Below, in pieces: positions 23,346-35,062 of a stretch of DNA of 64,000 nt. Each line of letters begins with the position of its first letter. Within the stretch, counting starts at the first letter, position 1. Both the position numbers and the translations under genes were made by a program. The notes beneath the pieces were generated by a model. The model did no database searches and was not told the origin of the DNA. It saw only the letters and a program-made list of their open reading frames with translations. This DNA is from Podocnemis expansa (taxonomy: Eukaryota; Chordata; Testudines; Podocnemididae). The DNA is taken from the NCBI GenBank assembly GCA_007922195.1, contig ML682116.1:1074433-1138432 (forward strand), in the 5' to 3' direction.

Positions 23346-23620
23346 TGAAAATCCTAAACCAATGCAATCTTTTCACATGACATGTTCAGGCCAAATTCTG
23401 CAGATATAAAAAGATTTTGAGAAGATGAAAAATTCTGGGTACCACTGTAAATGAAACATTTAAGCACATATGGTTCATTCATCACCAAATTTTACCAATT
23501 ATTGTGAAATAATCATTATTGACATCTTCCTATGATATGTCAGTATCAATTTATGAATTCCATTTTGATTTAGCAAACACTGTGTTGTATTTTCAACCAC
23601 TGTTTTGACTGCAACTTCCA

Positions 23621-24094
23621 GGTTATGTCTGCATGACGTGGGTACCTTATATAGTCAGCACCCAGGTTAATCTAGCCTGGGTATAAACATCCCCATTACA
23701 CAGCCCTACCCACATTACTGTATCCTCATTGTTTCTGCACTCACTGGTATACCTGGGGGCACATCCCATGCATTTTTGTGCTGAGATGCTTTGGCATTCC
23801 TTCCCTGGCAATTGTGGAAGAATTTGGTCCATCCTTCAGGAGTAATTGCAGAAAGAGCATTGGAGGGCTAATGACACTCTTGAATGAGTTTGCCTGCATT
23901 CTCACTGCAAAAGAGGTGGTTTCTAGAAGAATTAAAGCAGAGCCTGAGCCCTACCCACACCCGCAACCAGGTAAGACAGACCATGCTTGGAGCACTCCAA
24001 ACTCAGGTCAGAATTTTTTCTGTGCAAATAGTAGGGGGAGTTAAAACTAAATCCCAGATAAGGGTCCGGTTGACTGTGGGGTAGACGTACTCTC
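23621..24094. mobile_element. Harbinger MITE, about 470 bp
   Basis: The left end GGTTATGTCTGCATGACG and right end GGGGTAGACGTACTC are degraded inverted copies of the Harbinger terminus. Just inside lie CCAGGTTAATCTAGCCTGGG and other CpG-poor remnants found in related elements. The right boundary is uncertain by a few bases, and no target duplication is evident. Confidence 0.55.
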
Positions 24095-24189
24095 AGTTTG
24101 AGTCTTCAGTTGGTAGCTAAAGGCATAGAGACTATGTCTGGGGAGGAGTGACTGAGCAGTTGAGGTCCATAAACACTGAATTCCAAAGG

Positions 24190-24457
24190 GGCAGCCGTGT
24201 TAGTCTAGTCCAGCAAAAAAAGCAAGGAGTCCTGTGGCATTTAAAGACTAACAGATTTATTTATCACATGAGCATTCATGGGAGAAAAATCCCACTTCAA
24301 ACACTTTGAAGATGGGGAAACTTACAGAATGTAATGAACTTCTGTAAGTTACGTCATCTTCAAAGCATCTGACAAAGTGGGATCTTCTCTCATGAAAGCT
24401 CATGCAATAAATAAATCTGTTAGTCTTTAAATGCCACAGGACTCTTTGCTTTTTTTG
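24190..24457. mobile_element. PLE-derived foldback with a 246-bp near-perfect palindrome
   Basis: From 24,212 to 24,457 the sequence is its own reverse complement with few mismatches and no net gap, centred between 24,334 and 24,335. Outer arms carry GGAGTCCTGTGGCATTTAAA versus TTTAAATGCCACAGGACTCT; inner arms carry AACTTACAGAA (24,319-24,329) versus TTCTGTAAGTT (24,340-24,350). Each arm matches the 3' tail of the Penelope-like element at 43.0-45.5 kb, including CATCTTCAAAGCATCTGACA and CTCATGAAAGCTCATGC. The extra GCAGCCGTGTTAGTCTAGTC at 24,191-24,210 lies outside the palindrome and is the flank usual in reptile PLE copies. Non-coding. Confidence 0.85.
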
Positions 24458-26337
24458 ATAAACACTGAATGGCTCTAATAAAATAATGGGTTTTGTATCA
24501 GCAGACTTTGAACTGCTCTCTGTCAAGAAACCTGGGGTTCCTGGGGTCTGGAAATTTCCCCAAGAGAAGATTAAGGGCAGAAAAGGAGTCAGATCCCAGT
24601 TCAAAAGAGGAATGCTCTTTATGCCAGTGCAGATGAGGGCTGCCAAAAGCAAGCTGCAGAGAATGTCAAAAACTTTTTTGCCCCACTCCAAGATGTCTCA
24701 TGCACATGCTAGAAAAGAAGCAAGCCCTTTGGTAAGCAAAGTGCACAGACAACTGCATTTCCCCTGGATGGGGGAGTGAAAATCTTCTATTTAGAAACAT
24801 TTCCATCTGTACTATACTGCATATACATGTTACAGAGGGGTTCGAGCCATTTTTTGGACCTGAACACCCTAAAATTTGGGTGCACAAGAAATCTAATCAC
24901 AAGTTCATATTTCATGTGTGTCCCTTATTTATTACAAGTCAACACAAAATCTGATTGGGACATCCCAACTGGAACAATGAGGGTTTTGGGGTTAGGATCC
25001 AAACTACTCTGTTTGGGCCATCAAAGGTCTCCCATGAGATTGACAATTTAAAAATGTTTAATTATGTCCATTTTAGCAATGGGACATAAGCAGCAAAAAA
25101 AAGTAAAATAACTAAACCTAGAGTGTATGATGGGTCCGTGACAGAGATAGGACAGGAACTCAGGAGCTAAGAGGATAGATTTTCAGAAGTGCTCATAGCA
25201 GCTTCTCACCATGCCAAGAAAAAAAGGCAAGACCACACCCCGATCTCATTCAGGCTCTTGCCTCAAGCCACAATTTATTATTCAGGCACAGCAAAATGAT
25301 TCCATGGCCCAAAGTAGGTTGCCAGGCCCAGAAACTTTTCTTCTTTCTTTCTCTCAGCCCCAGAAAGAAGACATGACCTTTCCTCAACTGCAGGCTGAGC
25401 CACAGGTCATGCAGGCAGCCCTTAAGACCTTTCTCAGCTATTTCAGCCTGCCCCACCACAACCACAACACCTTCCCTCACCTCCCAACAATGGGCTCCAG
25501 AAGACTCTTTATCCAACAAGCCTCCCCCTTCCAAGAAAAAGTCGTCCTCATTCACATAGGTCACTTTGAGTGTGTGGTGCATTGTGAAAGCATCAGGCTA
25601 CAGAGAAGCTTTTGATTGAGGAATTGGTTTCCTTCAAGACTAATGTCAGAGGAGCATGGTTAGTTAGCTGAACCCAACCCTGACACAGCATATGGACTGG
25701 GCATGCCCTCAAAGGCCCACATCTGTCACAAACTCCTATTGAGAACATGTGTAAAATGGGGATCACAATATTTACCTAACCCCATCAACAAGGGGGGGGG
25801 AATTGTGTGAAGCAGTTAATTGTAAGGATTCATTCATTAATTGAAAAACACACTGAATTCATAACAACTCTCTAAATGCTGGGTATTGGATCTCAAAGGG
25901 GATGCTTAGAGTGTGATGTGACATTTTGTAACACACCCCAAACTTTACCCAAGTTACCCAAGAGGTGCCAAAATATTTGACACTAAGCTTCAGGTATTTG
26001 GGAAGTATTATAGCTTCAGATGGAATCTTTGCATGTCAGATAAGGTCTGGGGAGTTTTAAGAGTTTCATTTTAAGTTATTTTTATTCCTTTAAACCTGAA
26101 GTCCAACAAAATTTCAACAAAAAGAAAAAATAAGCAAAGGGGGGGGGGAGAAAATGAAACCACTCAGGCCACAAGTTTGCCAAAATATCTTAGAACTGAC
26201 ACGAAATCATTTTGTAGGACTTTACTCACAACATCTGGCAAAAAACAAAAATTCTCTTTTCATGAAAATATCCATTGAGTAAGCTCAAAGGAAGAAAAAT
26301 ATGGACTATATGTATGTGTTAGAAATTAGACCAAGAT
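24458..26337. other. Unassigned DNA
   Basis: Several open frames of 90-134 codons occur, the longest on + at 25,211-25,615, without recognised domains or splice context. Poly-G runs occur at about 25,792-25,800 and 26,140-26,149. Nothing else supported. Confidence 0.45.
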
Positions 26338-26592
26338 ATTGTGAACTGTCTAGTCACTAGTGTATAAGACATTGGACTGAAGGCCTCGCCTACATTCTTT
26401 GCTCTTCCACTGTGTGACTGGAGAAACCACCTCATCTCTACTTCCCCTTTCATTTTTTGTCTGTGCTGTCTATTCAGACTGCAAACTCTTTGGGGGGCAA
26501 GAAAAGTCATCAGTATGTATTTACTGTATAATACAATGAGGCCATCATCTTAGCTGAGGTCACTACTTTAATATGAATAATGCATACCAGAA
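26338..26592 (+). mobile_element. Cry-like tRNA-derived SINE
   Basis: The head reads as a degraded tRNA-derived promoter (CTAGTGTATAAGACATTGGACTG), followed by a middle with GTGTGACTGGAGAAACCACC and CTCTACTTCCCCTTTCA, and a tail with CTGTCTATTCAGACTGCAAA, CTCTTTGGGGGGCAAGAAAA, ATACAATGAGGCCATCATCT and an ATAATAATTTTTA end. The order matches the turtle Cry SINE family. The B-box region is weak. This copy is more complete than the one at 3497-3650. Confidence 0.7.
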
Positions 26593-26659
26593 TATAAATA
26601 ATAATTTTTATCTGGATTTTTAATTCCAAACTCTTGGGGGGGTGGCACCAATGTAGCCT

Positions 26660-28366
26660 ACCACAGTAGCATTTAATTTCAGGAAGGGGAACTACACAAA
26701 AATGAGGAAGTTAGTTTAAAAAAAAAATTGGAGGGTGGTGTTCCAACAGTGAAATTTCTGCAAGCTGCATGGAAACTTTTTAAAGACACCATAATAGAGG
26801 CTCAATTTAAATGTACACTCCACATAAAAACAAACAAACAAAAAAAAAACCACACCACTAGCAAGAGGACTGACAAATGACACTGGCAAAACAATTAAGT
26901 AAAAGAAACTGTTGGAGACCAAAAGGCATCCTTGAAAAAGTGGAAGTTAAATCCTATTATGGAAAATATAAAGGAGCATTGACTCTGGAAAGTGAAATGG
27001 AAAAATGTAATTAGGAAGAACAAAAAAGAATCTGAAGAAAAGCTACACAAAGACTCAAAAGTAACAGTGAAAAACATTAAGTACATCACAGGTAGGAACA
27101 CCACTAAACAAGCAGTAGGGTCACTGAACAATCAAGATCATCCAAGGAAGATAAGGCTATTACAGAGAAATTAAATGAATTCTTTCCATAGGTCTTCATG
27201 GCTGAAGATATGAAGGAGATTCCCAAACCTGGGTCAATATTTTTAGGTAACAAATCTGAGGAATTGTTCCAGACTGAGGTGTCATTAGAGGACATTTTGA
27301 AACAAACTGATAAATTAAACAGTAATAAGGCACTGTGACTAGATGGTATCCACCAAAGAATTCTTAAGGAACTCGGGTGTGAAATTGAAGAACTACTAAC
27401 TGTGGTACGCAAGCTATCATTTAAATCAGCTTCTGTAGCCGATGACTGGAAGATAACTAATGTGATACCACTTTTTATAGAAGGTTCCAGAGGAAATCCT
27501 GGCAACTGCAGGCTGATAAGCCTAACTTCAGAACCAGGCAAATTGGTTGTAACCATAGTAAGGAACAGAATTATCAGCCACAATAATAAATATGATTTGT
27601 TGAGGAAAAGTCAACATGACTTTTGTAAAGGGAAATCATGCTTCACCAATCTACTAAAATTCTTTGAGGAGGGTCACAACAAGCACATGGACAAGAAGAA
27701 CCGAAAGGCATAGTGTACTGAGTTTTTCAGAAAGTCCTTGACAAAGTCCCTCACAAAAGAGTCTTAAGCAAAAGTAAGCATTCATGGGATAAGAGAGTGG
27801 TTTCTCTCCTGGATCAGTAACCAGTAAAAAGACAGGAAATAAAGGGTAGGAATCAATGGTAGGTTTTTAGAAGGGAAAGAGAAATAGTACTGCCCTCCAG
27901 GTGTCTGTACAGGGACCAATACCGGTCAACATATTCATAAATTATCTGCAAAAAGGTAAACTGAAAGATGGCAAATAGATAATATAAAACTACTCAAGAT
28001 AGGCAAGTCCAAAGCAGATCGTAAAGAAATCTCACAAAATTGGGCAACAAAATGGCAGATGAACTTCAGTGTTGATCAATGCATAGTAATACACATTAGG
28101 AAACATAATCCCAACCATGCATATAAAATGACAGGAGATAACTTAGCTATTTCAACTTGAGAAAAATCTTGGCATTATCCTGAATAGTCCTCTAAAAACA
28201 GCTTTTTTGACTACCACTGCATTTTGAGTGGATATCAAAAAGCTATCAGTGTTAGGAATCATTAGAAGAGGAGTAGATAATAAGACAGAAAATGCTGTAT
28301 TACCTCTTTATAAATTCATGGTATGCCCATATCTTGAATGCTATGTGAAGACCTGATTGCCCCATT
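26660..28366 (+). pseudogene. CR1 ORF2 reverse transcriptase remnant
   Basis: ORF2 of CR1 encodes the endonuclease and reverse transcriptase for target-primed reverse transcription. Frames shift repeatedly, but recognisable pieces are the linker VFMAEDMKEIPKPGS, then DGIHQRILKELG just after an in-frame TGA at about 27,338, then WKITNVIPLF, PGNCRLISLTS and a KSQHDFCKGKSCFTNLLKFF motif (open 27,402-27,713). Beyond that only fragments remain, such as a NIFINYLQ-like stretch near 27,930. No intact catalytic FADD box is visible. The copy is long dead. Confidence 0.85.
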
Positions 28367-28386
28367 TAAAAAAAAAAAAATTACAT

Positions 28387-28874
28387 TGTGTGCTGCCTCT
28401 GCTGCCTTGGCTCTCTCTCACCTCAGGGGCTATGCTGCAGCAAAGCAACCCCTGGGCCCCAGGAGTGATGGTACTAATGGACAGCAGCTGGCTACACTAA
28501 AGAGCCTATGCAGAAGCTACAAGTTAATGAGGAAAAGGGAAACACCTGCCTGGCTGCCAGTGACCGATAAAGCCAGCTACAGGGACCTGAAATGGGGAGG
28601 TATGCCTTAGGCAGAGAGAGTAGTCAGTCAATCTGCCTAAAGTAGCCAGAAGTGGAACAATCATGAGTGTCTGGGGCACCCAGGCAGACTAGAGGATTTG
28701 CAGGCTGAGAACTGGGCTGGGATGAGCTAAGGACTGCTGGAAAGAAGGAGCTATGTGTAGCACCACATATAAAGGGCTACAGGTGATCAAGAAACAAAGT
28801 GACTCTGGATTTGCCTGTTTAAGAGAGAAGGGAACTCCAGACCCTGGAGAGGGGAGAAGGGGCGTGGTGCCCTG
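28387..28874. mobile_element. 488-bp unidentified insertion inside CR1
   Basis: The block interrupts CR1 and is flanked by the direct repeat TTACAT at 28,381-28,386 and 28,875-28,880. It is GC-richer than its surroundings, begins TGTGTGCTGCC and ends GGTGCCCTG. No terminal inverted repeat or coding capacity is obvious. The 6-bp direct repeat and the initial TG suggest a solo LTR or similar, but the expected CA end is not clear. The A13 run just before it (28,368-28,380) belongs to the CR1 host sequence or to slippage. Confidence 0.55.
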
Positions 28875-29434
28875 TTACATATTGCAATTGGAAAATGTAC
28901 AGAAAAGTATAACTATAATGATCGGGGGTATGAAACAGCTTTCACATTAGAAGAGATGAATAAGACTGGAACTCTTCAGCTTGGAAAAGAGCCAACTAAG
29001 GGTGAGGGGAGATATAATAGAAATGTATAAAATCATATCTGCTGTGAAGATAGTAAATAAGGAAGTGTTATTTACTCCCCCTAATACAAATATTAGGGGT
29101 CACCAAATGAAACTAGCAGGCAGTAGGTTTAAAACAAACAAAAGGAAGTATTTCTTCACACAACCAACCACTGAAATTCCTTGACAATAACAGGGTTGAA
29201 AAAAGAACTAGAAAAGTTCATGGGGGTTAGGCCCATCACTGGCTATTAGCCAGAATAGGTGGGGGATTGCCATCAGCCAGAGGCTGGAAACAGGTCACAG
29301 GATGAATCACTTGATGATTGTTTCATTCATTTCCTGTGAACCACCTGACACTGGCCACTGTTGAAAGACAAGATACTGGACTAGATGGACCATTGGTCTG
29401 ACCTGGTATGGTCAAGTCTTATATTTTTAAGCCC

Positions 29435-31149
29435 TCAGCTATAAAAAGACTACAGTTTTAAGTCTTCTGAGTTTCTTGGGTAGTAAAAGTTTTCTATTTT
29501 CTCTCTGGCTGAATAGCTGGTGAGGAAGAAAGATAAAAATAAATCAAAAGCAAAGAATAAAATTAAAGTAATATTTCAGGAAAACGATTTCTTTCAATGT
29601 ATTTTTACAGCATTCAAAATAACTTCACTTACTGTAATCAGTCAAATGGACTGACTCATATACATGTCCACATGCTTTCTTTAAAAACAGAACAATCTTT
29701 TTTTTTATGTGATCAAAACAACATTTTGCTGGAACAGATGCCTTACTTGAGCAAAGTGCCACATTTCTCTAATATTTAAAAAGATGTTTCAATTTTAAAC
29801 AAGACATGACTAATAGCCAATGAGTTGTAAAAGGTATTGTGGGTGATGTCTGAATTTTTGTCCAGCATCAGTGATATTACTGTAAATCACTTTTGACATC
29901 TAGTGTTTGTTTAAAATTGATGACTATCTTGTATTTCCTGCCTTCTTGTCCAGATGAAAAGAACAGGTTGGCTGTAAGTTTTGCCTGAAGGTTCTGACCA
30001 GTTCAAAGCAATAGGGTGAGGTTCAAAATCTTGAGCTATCATGGACTTTTTAGTGATTCACTTGTTATTCCCATGTCTCATTTTTACAGTCTCCACCTTG
30101 TTCCCTCTATTGTCAGATCTCGAGAAATACCACCTACACAAATAGCTGTTGGAAGGCAAAGCCCTGTGAAATCTTCACTGTTGTTCTCTATTGCTTTGCT
30201 TTTCTATTTTTCTAGCAGCAGCCTGCCTGTTTCTGAAAGATCTTGTACATTCTGACAACTGTTTCACTATATCTTTGTTCCATCTCTGCATCTAATGCGT
30301 GCAGAAGTATAACAATAGCAGTCCTATTTATGGTACTTTGACACTTCTGCTTAAGGACTTGATTCATGAATCTAACTAAGCTGCATTTGTCACAAAACAT
30401 AAAAACTGAGACTGAGGGACAAATGGTTTTACACCACCCTTGCAGTTCCACAGTTCTGGGGTGAGACAACTCAGCCATTGGCTTAAATTAGAACATCCTC
30501 AGCTTTCCATAGCTCATAGTAGCCATAGATATAAACATGGCCATAGCCCCCGTTCTAATAGTCACACAAAAGGATTGATGTCTGCCCTCTGGGAATACCT
30601 CCTGCTCAAAGGAAAATCCCAGCTGCCCAAATTCTCCAGCTTTATGATTCCTTTGTTGCAGTAATGAAATTGGCCACCAGAGCCATAATGCTGTTTCAGT
30701 ACCCAGGGCACATTCTGATCAGAACACACCCCTTGCAATTAGCAGTACTTGGGGCCGGTGCTGTGAAATGTGCCTTTTAATAGAGCGGCTCTATTGAGCC
30801 ACTCTGGTACGCTTGGGGCAAAGCCCATTTGCTGCGCTGTAGTTACAGCTCTGTGGGCCACAGCGCAGCTAAACAGCAGGGACCAAGTTTCCACTACAAT
30901 TCACAATCATCAGTCTAAACAGCAGATCTACTCGGTCCGGAGCCTGTTGATTCTTGCTTTTATATGAACAGATTTGCAATTTTAATAATGCTTACCCTCA
31001 CACACTCCAGATGTAAGAATGCAATGCATTCTCTTGTCTAGTAAGTCTGTTCATCAAGAGGTCTGGCAAGTGCTTTCATTATGAGGTGACACAGGAAACG
31101 GATTACAAATCAAAGCTTCGAAGAGAAACTGCAAAATTGGAAATAATAC
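29435..31149. other. Unassigned DNA
   Basis: No recent repeat recognised. A minus-strand 88-codon frame (30,212-30,478, beginning MAELSHPRTVELQGWC) stands out as non-repetitive but has no recognised domain and no neighbouring exon, so I leave it uncalled. Confidence 0.4.
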
Positions 31150-31467
31150 ACAGATTTGACACCGTCAACTTAGGGCTCAATAGAAACTACAGGCTTTTTT
31201 CCCTCATTACAATAGGTAATTTTGCTTCCCTCCCCTCGCCCCCCTGATAATTGCTGTTCTGCGCTTTTTGAATCTAAACAACTGCATTGAAGTGCTGTAA
31301 TGGTCTGACCTGATCCTATGACTTACATTCCCCTGCATTTGTTCTCCTCTTATTCTGTAAGTTCCCCATCTTCAGGCATTTGATGAAGTGGGATTTTCTC
31401 CCACGAAAGCTCAAGGGATGAATAAATTTGACAGTCTTTAAAAGTGCCACCAGACTCCTTTATTTTT
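31150..31467 (+). mobile_element. PLE 3' untranslated tail
   Basis: The block parallels 45,235-45,512 of the coding PLE: AGGGCTCAATAGAAACTACA, then CCCTCATTACAATAGGTAAT, CTGACCTGATCCTATGACTT, ATTCTGTAAGTTCCCCATCT, CTCCCACGAAAGCTCAAGGG, and finally AAAAGTGCCACCAGACTCCT. It is a 5'-truncated copy without coding sequence and, unlike the copies at 17.7, 24.2 and 58.8 kb, not folded back. Confidence 0.82.
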
Positions 31468-33620
31468 TAGAAAATCCTTACAGACCTTTGATGTATAACC
31501 TAGAATTTAGATATTTATAGAGGTCAAAAACAAGAAATCTTTATACCAGAGCAATGAATATTTCAGAGACTCCACAAGGCACAAGACTGTGGACTCCCTT
31601 TCATTCTCTTTTACATGTTTTATTTTCAAAATCATGAAATACATATGTAAATTACACACACGCACAGTGCTGATTTCTCAGTAAAGGAAGTTAATAAAGG
31701 TTTGTCGCTCTAGAGGCTCAGCTAGTAAAAAATCAGCACAGCTATTAACTTCAGAGGAGTTACATTAACTGAGAAATCTGACCCCTAAGAAATAATTTAG
31801 AACTATGATTGTTGTGTCTGTGATTATTGTTGTAAAATCCATGATTCTTTGCGGGGAGAGGCAGGTAATCTATTTTATCCTCTCTGCACATCAGTTCGTA
31901 AGTCTTCACTCAATTCCACAAAAGTAAAGATATTGGCAGCTCTACACCCTGCTCCTAAAGATGTCCATTGGGGTTGGAATAGAACGAAAGAGAACTGGAA
32001 ATTAGGAAGAAGCCTGGGTGTTCCAGGCTACCAGAAATGAACTTTGCATGGTGAGGAAGAAATATAAACTAAGGACAACAGAAGGGAAAGGCAGTTGTGT
32101 CACAGATGTCATACATTTAAGCAAAAAAAATTAAAGCTGTCACACATTTAGATATAATTTGTGTTTTTAATCAAGATTGAAGGCAGTTTTCCTGACACAA
32201 AGTGCAACCAAATTCTTCCAGTCTTATTTCCTTCAACTCATCCAGTTTTGGTTTTCACAAGTGTGAAATACACAGAGCTCCAATGGAAGATAATGGTGGC
32301 CACAATTGCTCAGCACCTATACAAACCAACCTCATCACATTTTCCAGTGTTGTAAACTTTGTCAGATCACTAAAGCTTTATTTAATAACACACCTCAATA
32401 TCTGAGCTTCAATGTTAACAACATTTACTCTGCCCTCATTTACACACATGTAAATAGGGTGGCCAGGTTTTCAGCTGGAAAGTCCAATCAAAAAGGGGAC
32501 TTGAGAATCCCCATTTTGAAAGACCAAATTAGAACACTAAAATGAAATACTAGAGAAATTTAGATTCATGCACAATCCACATCTGAATTCTGTGACACAG
32601 CTCATCTGATACATGTATTAAATTGCTGTTTCTTAATTTTGAAGAGTTAAGATCTTTGAAGGAACAGATGCTCAGCACACACAAAATAGCTGGCCAACAC
32701 ATGAGTCTGCATCATACTAGAGGACGTGATTTTCTCCATGATAAGGTGTTTAAGTTTTTTATTATTGTCCTTTACAAATATCAGCATGGAGACTATGTGA
32801 AATCTGATGAATCATTACCCTCACAGAGATGTGTCATCCTTGAAAATCACTGCTAAAGCCTTATTTGGTCTTATTATGTAATATTTGTTGCTAGATACAT
32901 AAACCTGCCCCGAGGGTAGGAAAACACCACAGTAATAAAGAATGATGAAGAAAGGAAATTACATCCCTTGTGGTGTTAAAATAAGACAGTCACTGAAGGG
33001 TGTTCTCCGAAATGATATAAATGGGTTTTCTCCACAGTAAAAATCAAAACTCTGTGAAAGACATGCAAGTAATGATTAACTTTTCTGAAGCAGGAAATCA
33101 CACAAGAATCACACTAATTAAATCATGAGAATTACAATGATCAGTATCAGAATCTGCTTCCTGTTTATCTTAGTAGCAACAACAGTCACAACAGACTATA
33201 AGCAGTGTTACTGTATTGGATTACTTCCCGCCACCACCATTCAAGTTGTAAGAATGAAAAAAACTGCAACTTCTGAGAATTTACAGCAGACTTTGTGACA
33301 TAGAATTATAAACAACTATATATATATATTTAACAGGAAGTACTTTGATTACAGAGGAAGAGCTTATTTTGCAATATACAGAAACCACTTGAAAACTGGG
33401 GGTTCTGAATTTCAGTTCCAATCCTGCCTTATACAAGTGGACATCATATTCACCCCAAAGTGTCTCACTGAAGTCAGCAGGAGTCATCTCTCAGAACTTA
33501 TTTTAGGACCAGGGACCTAAAGCAGAACTCAACAAGCAAGGCTTGAGTTTCATCTGACTCTGACAAAATGCAAGTCCTAGACTGATGCATGATTTTTAAA
33601 TTCATAGTCCTTAATGTGTG
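31468..33620. other. Mostly unassigned DNA
   Basis: A short block at about 32,456-32,535 (AGGGTGGCCAGGTTTTCAGC) resembles the end of a reptile repeat but cannot be delimited. A small TA run lies at about 33,317-33,329. No coding or RNA feature supported. Confidence 0.45.
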
Positions 33621-33639
33621 AGGTAAGACAATCTCAGAG

Positions 33640-34025
33640 AAGTAGCTTTATAGTTTGCACAACACACTTCAACTTAGTTAAAAATGGGGGAGGAATTTCT
33701 GTTAGTAGAGGGCACAATCTAGAAGAAGGCTTAGCAAGGTCCAGTGACTGGAAGTTGAAGCTAAACAAATTTGATGGAAATAACACGCAAATATTTAACA
33801 ATGAAGATAATTAACCCTTGGGATAATTTTCCTAGGGATGTGATGGATTCCTTAACATTTTAAAATCAAGAGCAGATGTTTTTCTAAAAGATACGCCCTA
33901 GTGCAAACAGAAGTGATGGACTCAATGCATGATTTATTGAATGAAATTCAGCAGCCTGCACTATGCAAGAGGTCAGACTAGATAACTATAGTCGACCTGT
34001 TTGGCCTTAAAACCTTTGACACTAT
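33640..34025 (+). mobile_element. CR1 LINE 3' tail (different subfamily)
   Basis: The block shows the 3' region of another CR1 subfamily: GACTGGAAGTTGAAGCTAAA, ATTTAACAATGAAGATAATT, ATCAAGAGCAGATGTTTTTC, and the terminus AGAGGTCAGACTAGATAACT followed by TTGGCCTTAAAACC. The copy is 5'-truncated and contains no ORF2. Confidence 0.82.
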
Positions 34026-34768
34026 AAAATGTATTTCTTAAATAAATTTTCCTTGGAAAACAATGCTGTAGATTAGGGGGCAAAGCGATTTCACAATACT
34101 CAGAATAAATTTGAAAAATACAAAATCTTAAATAAAAACCTAGAAGTTTCATGAAAACATCTATTCTACACTGCAGTTCTTACTCAATAGCCAGTAAGAC
34201 AAAACTCTCACTGACGCAATGGGAAATTTTTATCTTTAAATGAGTGTGTATATATGAGAAACATACACATATAAATAGTGCTGTGTATTCCTGGCAATTA
34301 ATTCCCTACTTGTGCAGGGTGTGGCTAAAGGAATCCCTTGGTTTCATACTTATATGAGCAACATGTCTAGACTTCACTCCACAGTCTCTCACAATCATTT
34401 ACATCTAAACACCATTGATCAGTCATCTGTACACACATCAGGAGGAAATTAAGACAAAACACATCTATATAGAGAGTTTCTTAGTCTCTGCCTCCAAGTA
34501 AATACAACATTATGCAAGAATTCTTACCCTTAACATTAATTAAATGTACTTTCAAACCTTAACTACATTTTAATGATGGTTCTCTGGCTGATAATTATTA
34601 TAGTATTTGTAGTAGAATGTGGGAGCCTAAAACTAATGTCAGGTCTCATACTTAGCTTGTTATATTAGCCTTAGACTCTCATTTTCTGCTATGGAGTTCT
34701 TGTCTCTCTTCTTATTTGGAAATATGGCTTAATGTCACTAAAGTCAATGGAATTATTCCAGAAACTCT

Positions 34769-34841
34769 GTTAGGACCTGAATTCAAAAGTCCATTGAAAT
34801 CACAAGAATTAATTTCAATGGACTTTCGGTCAGGTCCTAAC
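34769..34841. repeat. 73-bp imperfect inverted repeat
   Basis: The left arm (34,769-34,800) reads GTTAGGACCTGA then AAGTCCATTGAAAT; the right arm (34,812-34,841) is ATTTCAATGGACTTT then TCAGGTCCTAAC, an inverted copy. Eleven bases separate the arms. It could fold as a stem of about 26 pairs. The arms do not match the transposon ends recognised elsewhere here, so the origin is unknown. Confidence 0.85.
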
Positions 34842-35030
34842 AAAATAAAGTCCCAAACTGTTTCTATTTAGTTGGTATCTCTGGATGACCATGCTTTGGG
34901 TATGATCTTCTGTAATTCTGTGTCACTGAATAAAAGAAAGTGGGAGAAAAGTAATGGTTCCGCTTGGGAGAGAGTTTTCCACTTTACCAACAAAATGAAA
35001 CACCTTCAAAATGCACTTACATAAATAAAT

Positions 35031-35062
35031 AACATAACATAACATAACATAACATAACATAA
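35031..35062. repeat. (AACAT)n microsatellite
   Basis: Six direct copies of the pentamer, preceded by a degenerate ATAAATAAAT start. Confidence 0.9.

Larger units (their letters stand above)
26660..29431 (+). mobile_element. CR1 LINE, 5'-truncated, split by an insertion
   Basis: The copy retains the 3' half of ORF2, then a 3' untranslated region that ends with GGACTAGATGGACCATTGGT and CTGACCTGGTATGGTCAAGT. It starts within ORF2, between the endonuclease and the reverse transcriptase, near 26,660. Between 28,387 and 28,874 it is interrupted by an unrelated insertion: CR1 sequence (CTGATTGCCCCATTT) continues after it as TTGCAATTGGAAAATGTACA. Coding sequence is broken throughout. Confidence 0.88.

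Noticed and set aside
24257..24691. 144-codon minus-strand frame
   Set aside because: Its 3' part is the PLE palindrome read in antisense; the rest has no domain.
25211..25615. 134-codon + frame with a basic start (MPRKKGKTTPR)
   Set aside because: Looks gene-like at first, but there is an equally long minus-strand frame, no domain, no exon context and no conservation evidence available.
28368..28380. A13 run considered as the poly(A) tail of a retrotransposed copy
   Set aside because: The run precedes the direct repeat TTACAT and lies in CR1 sequence; it is on the wrong side of the inserted block for a sense tail, and no antisense source is apparent.
35031..35062. Short tandem AACAT units considered as a CRISPR-like or satellite array
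   Set aside because: Pentamer microsatellite with no spacers; the genome is eukaryotic.
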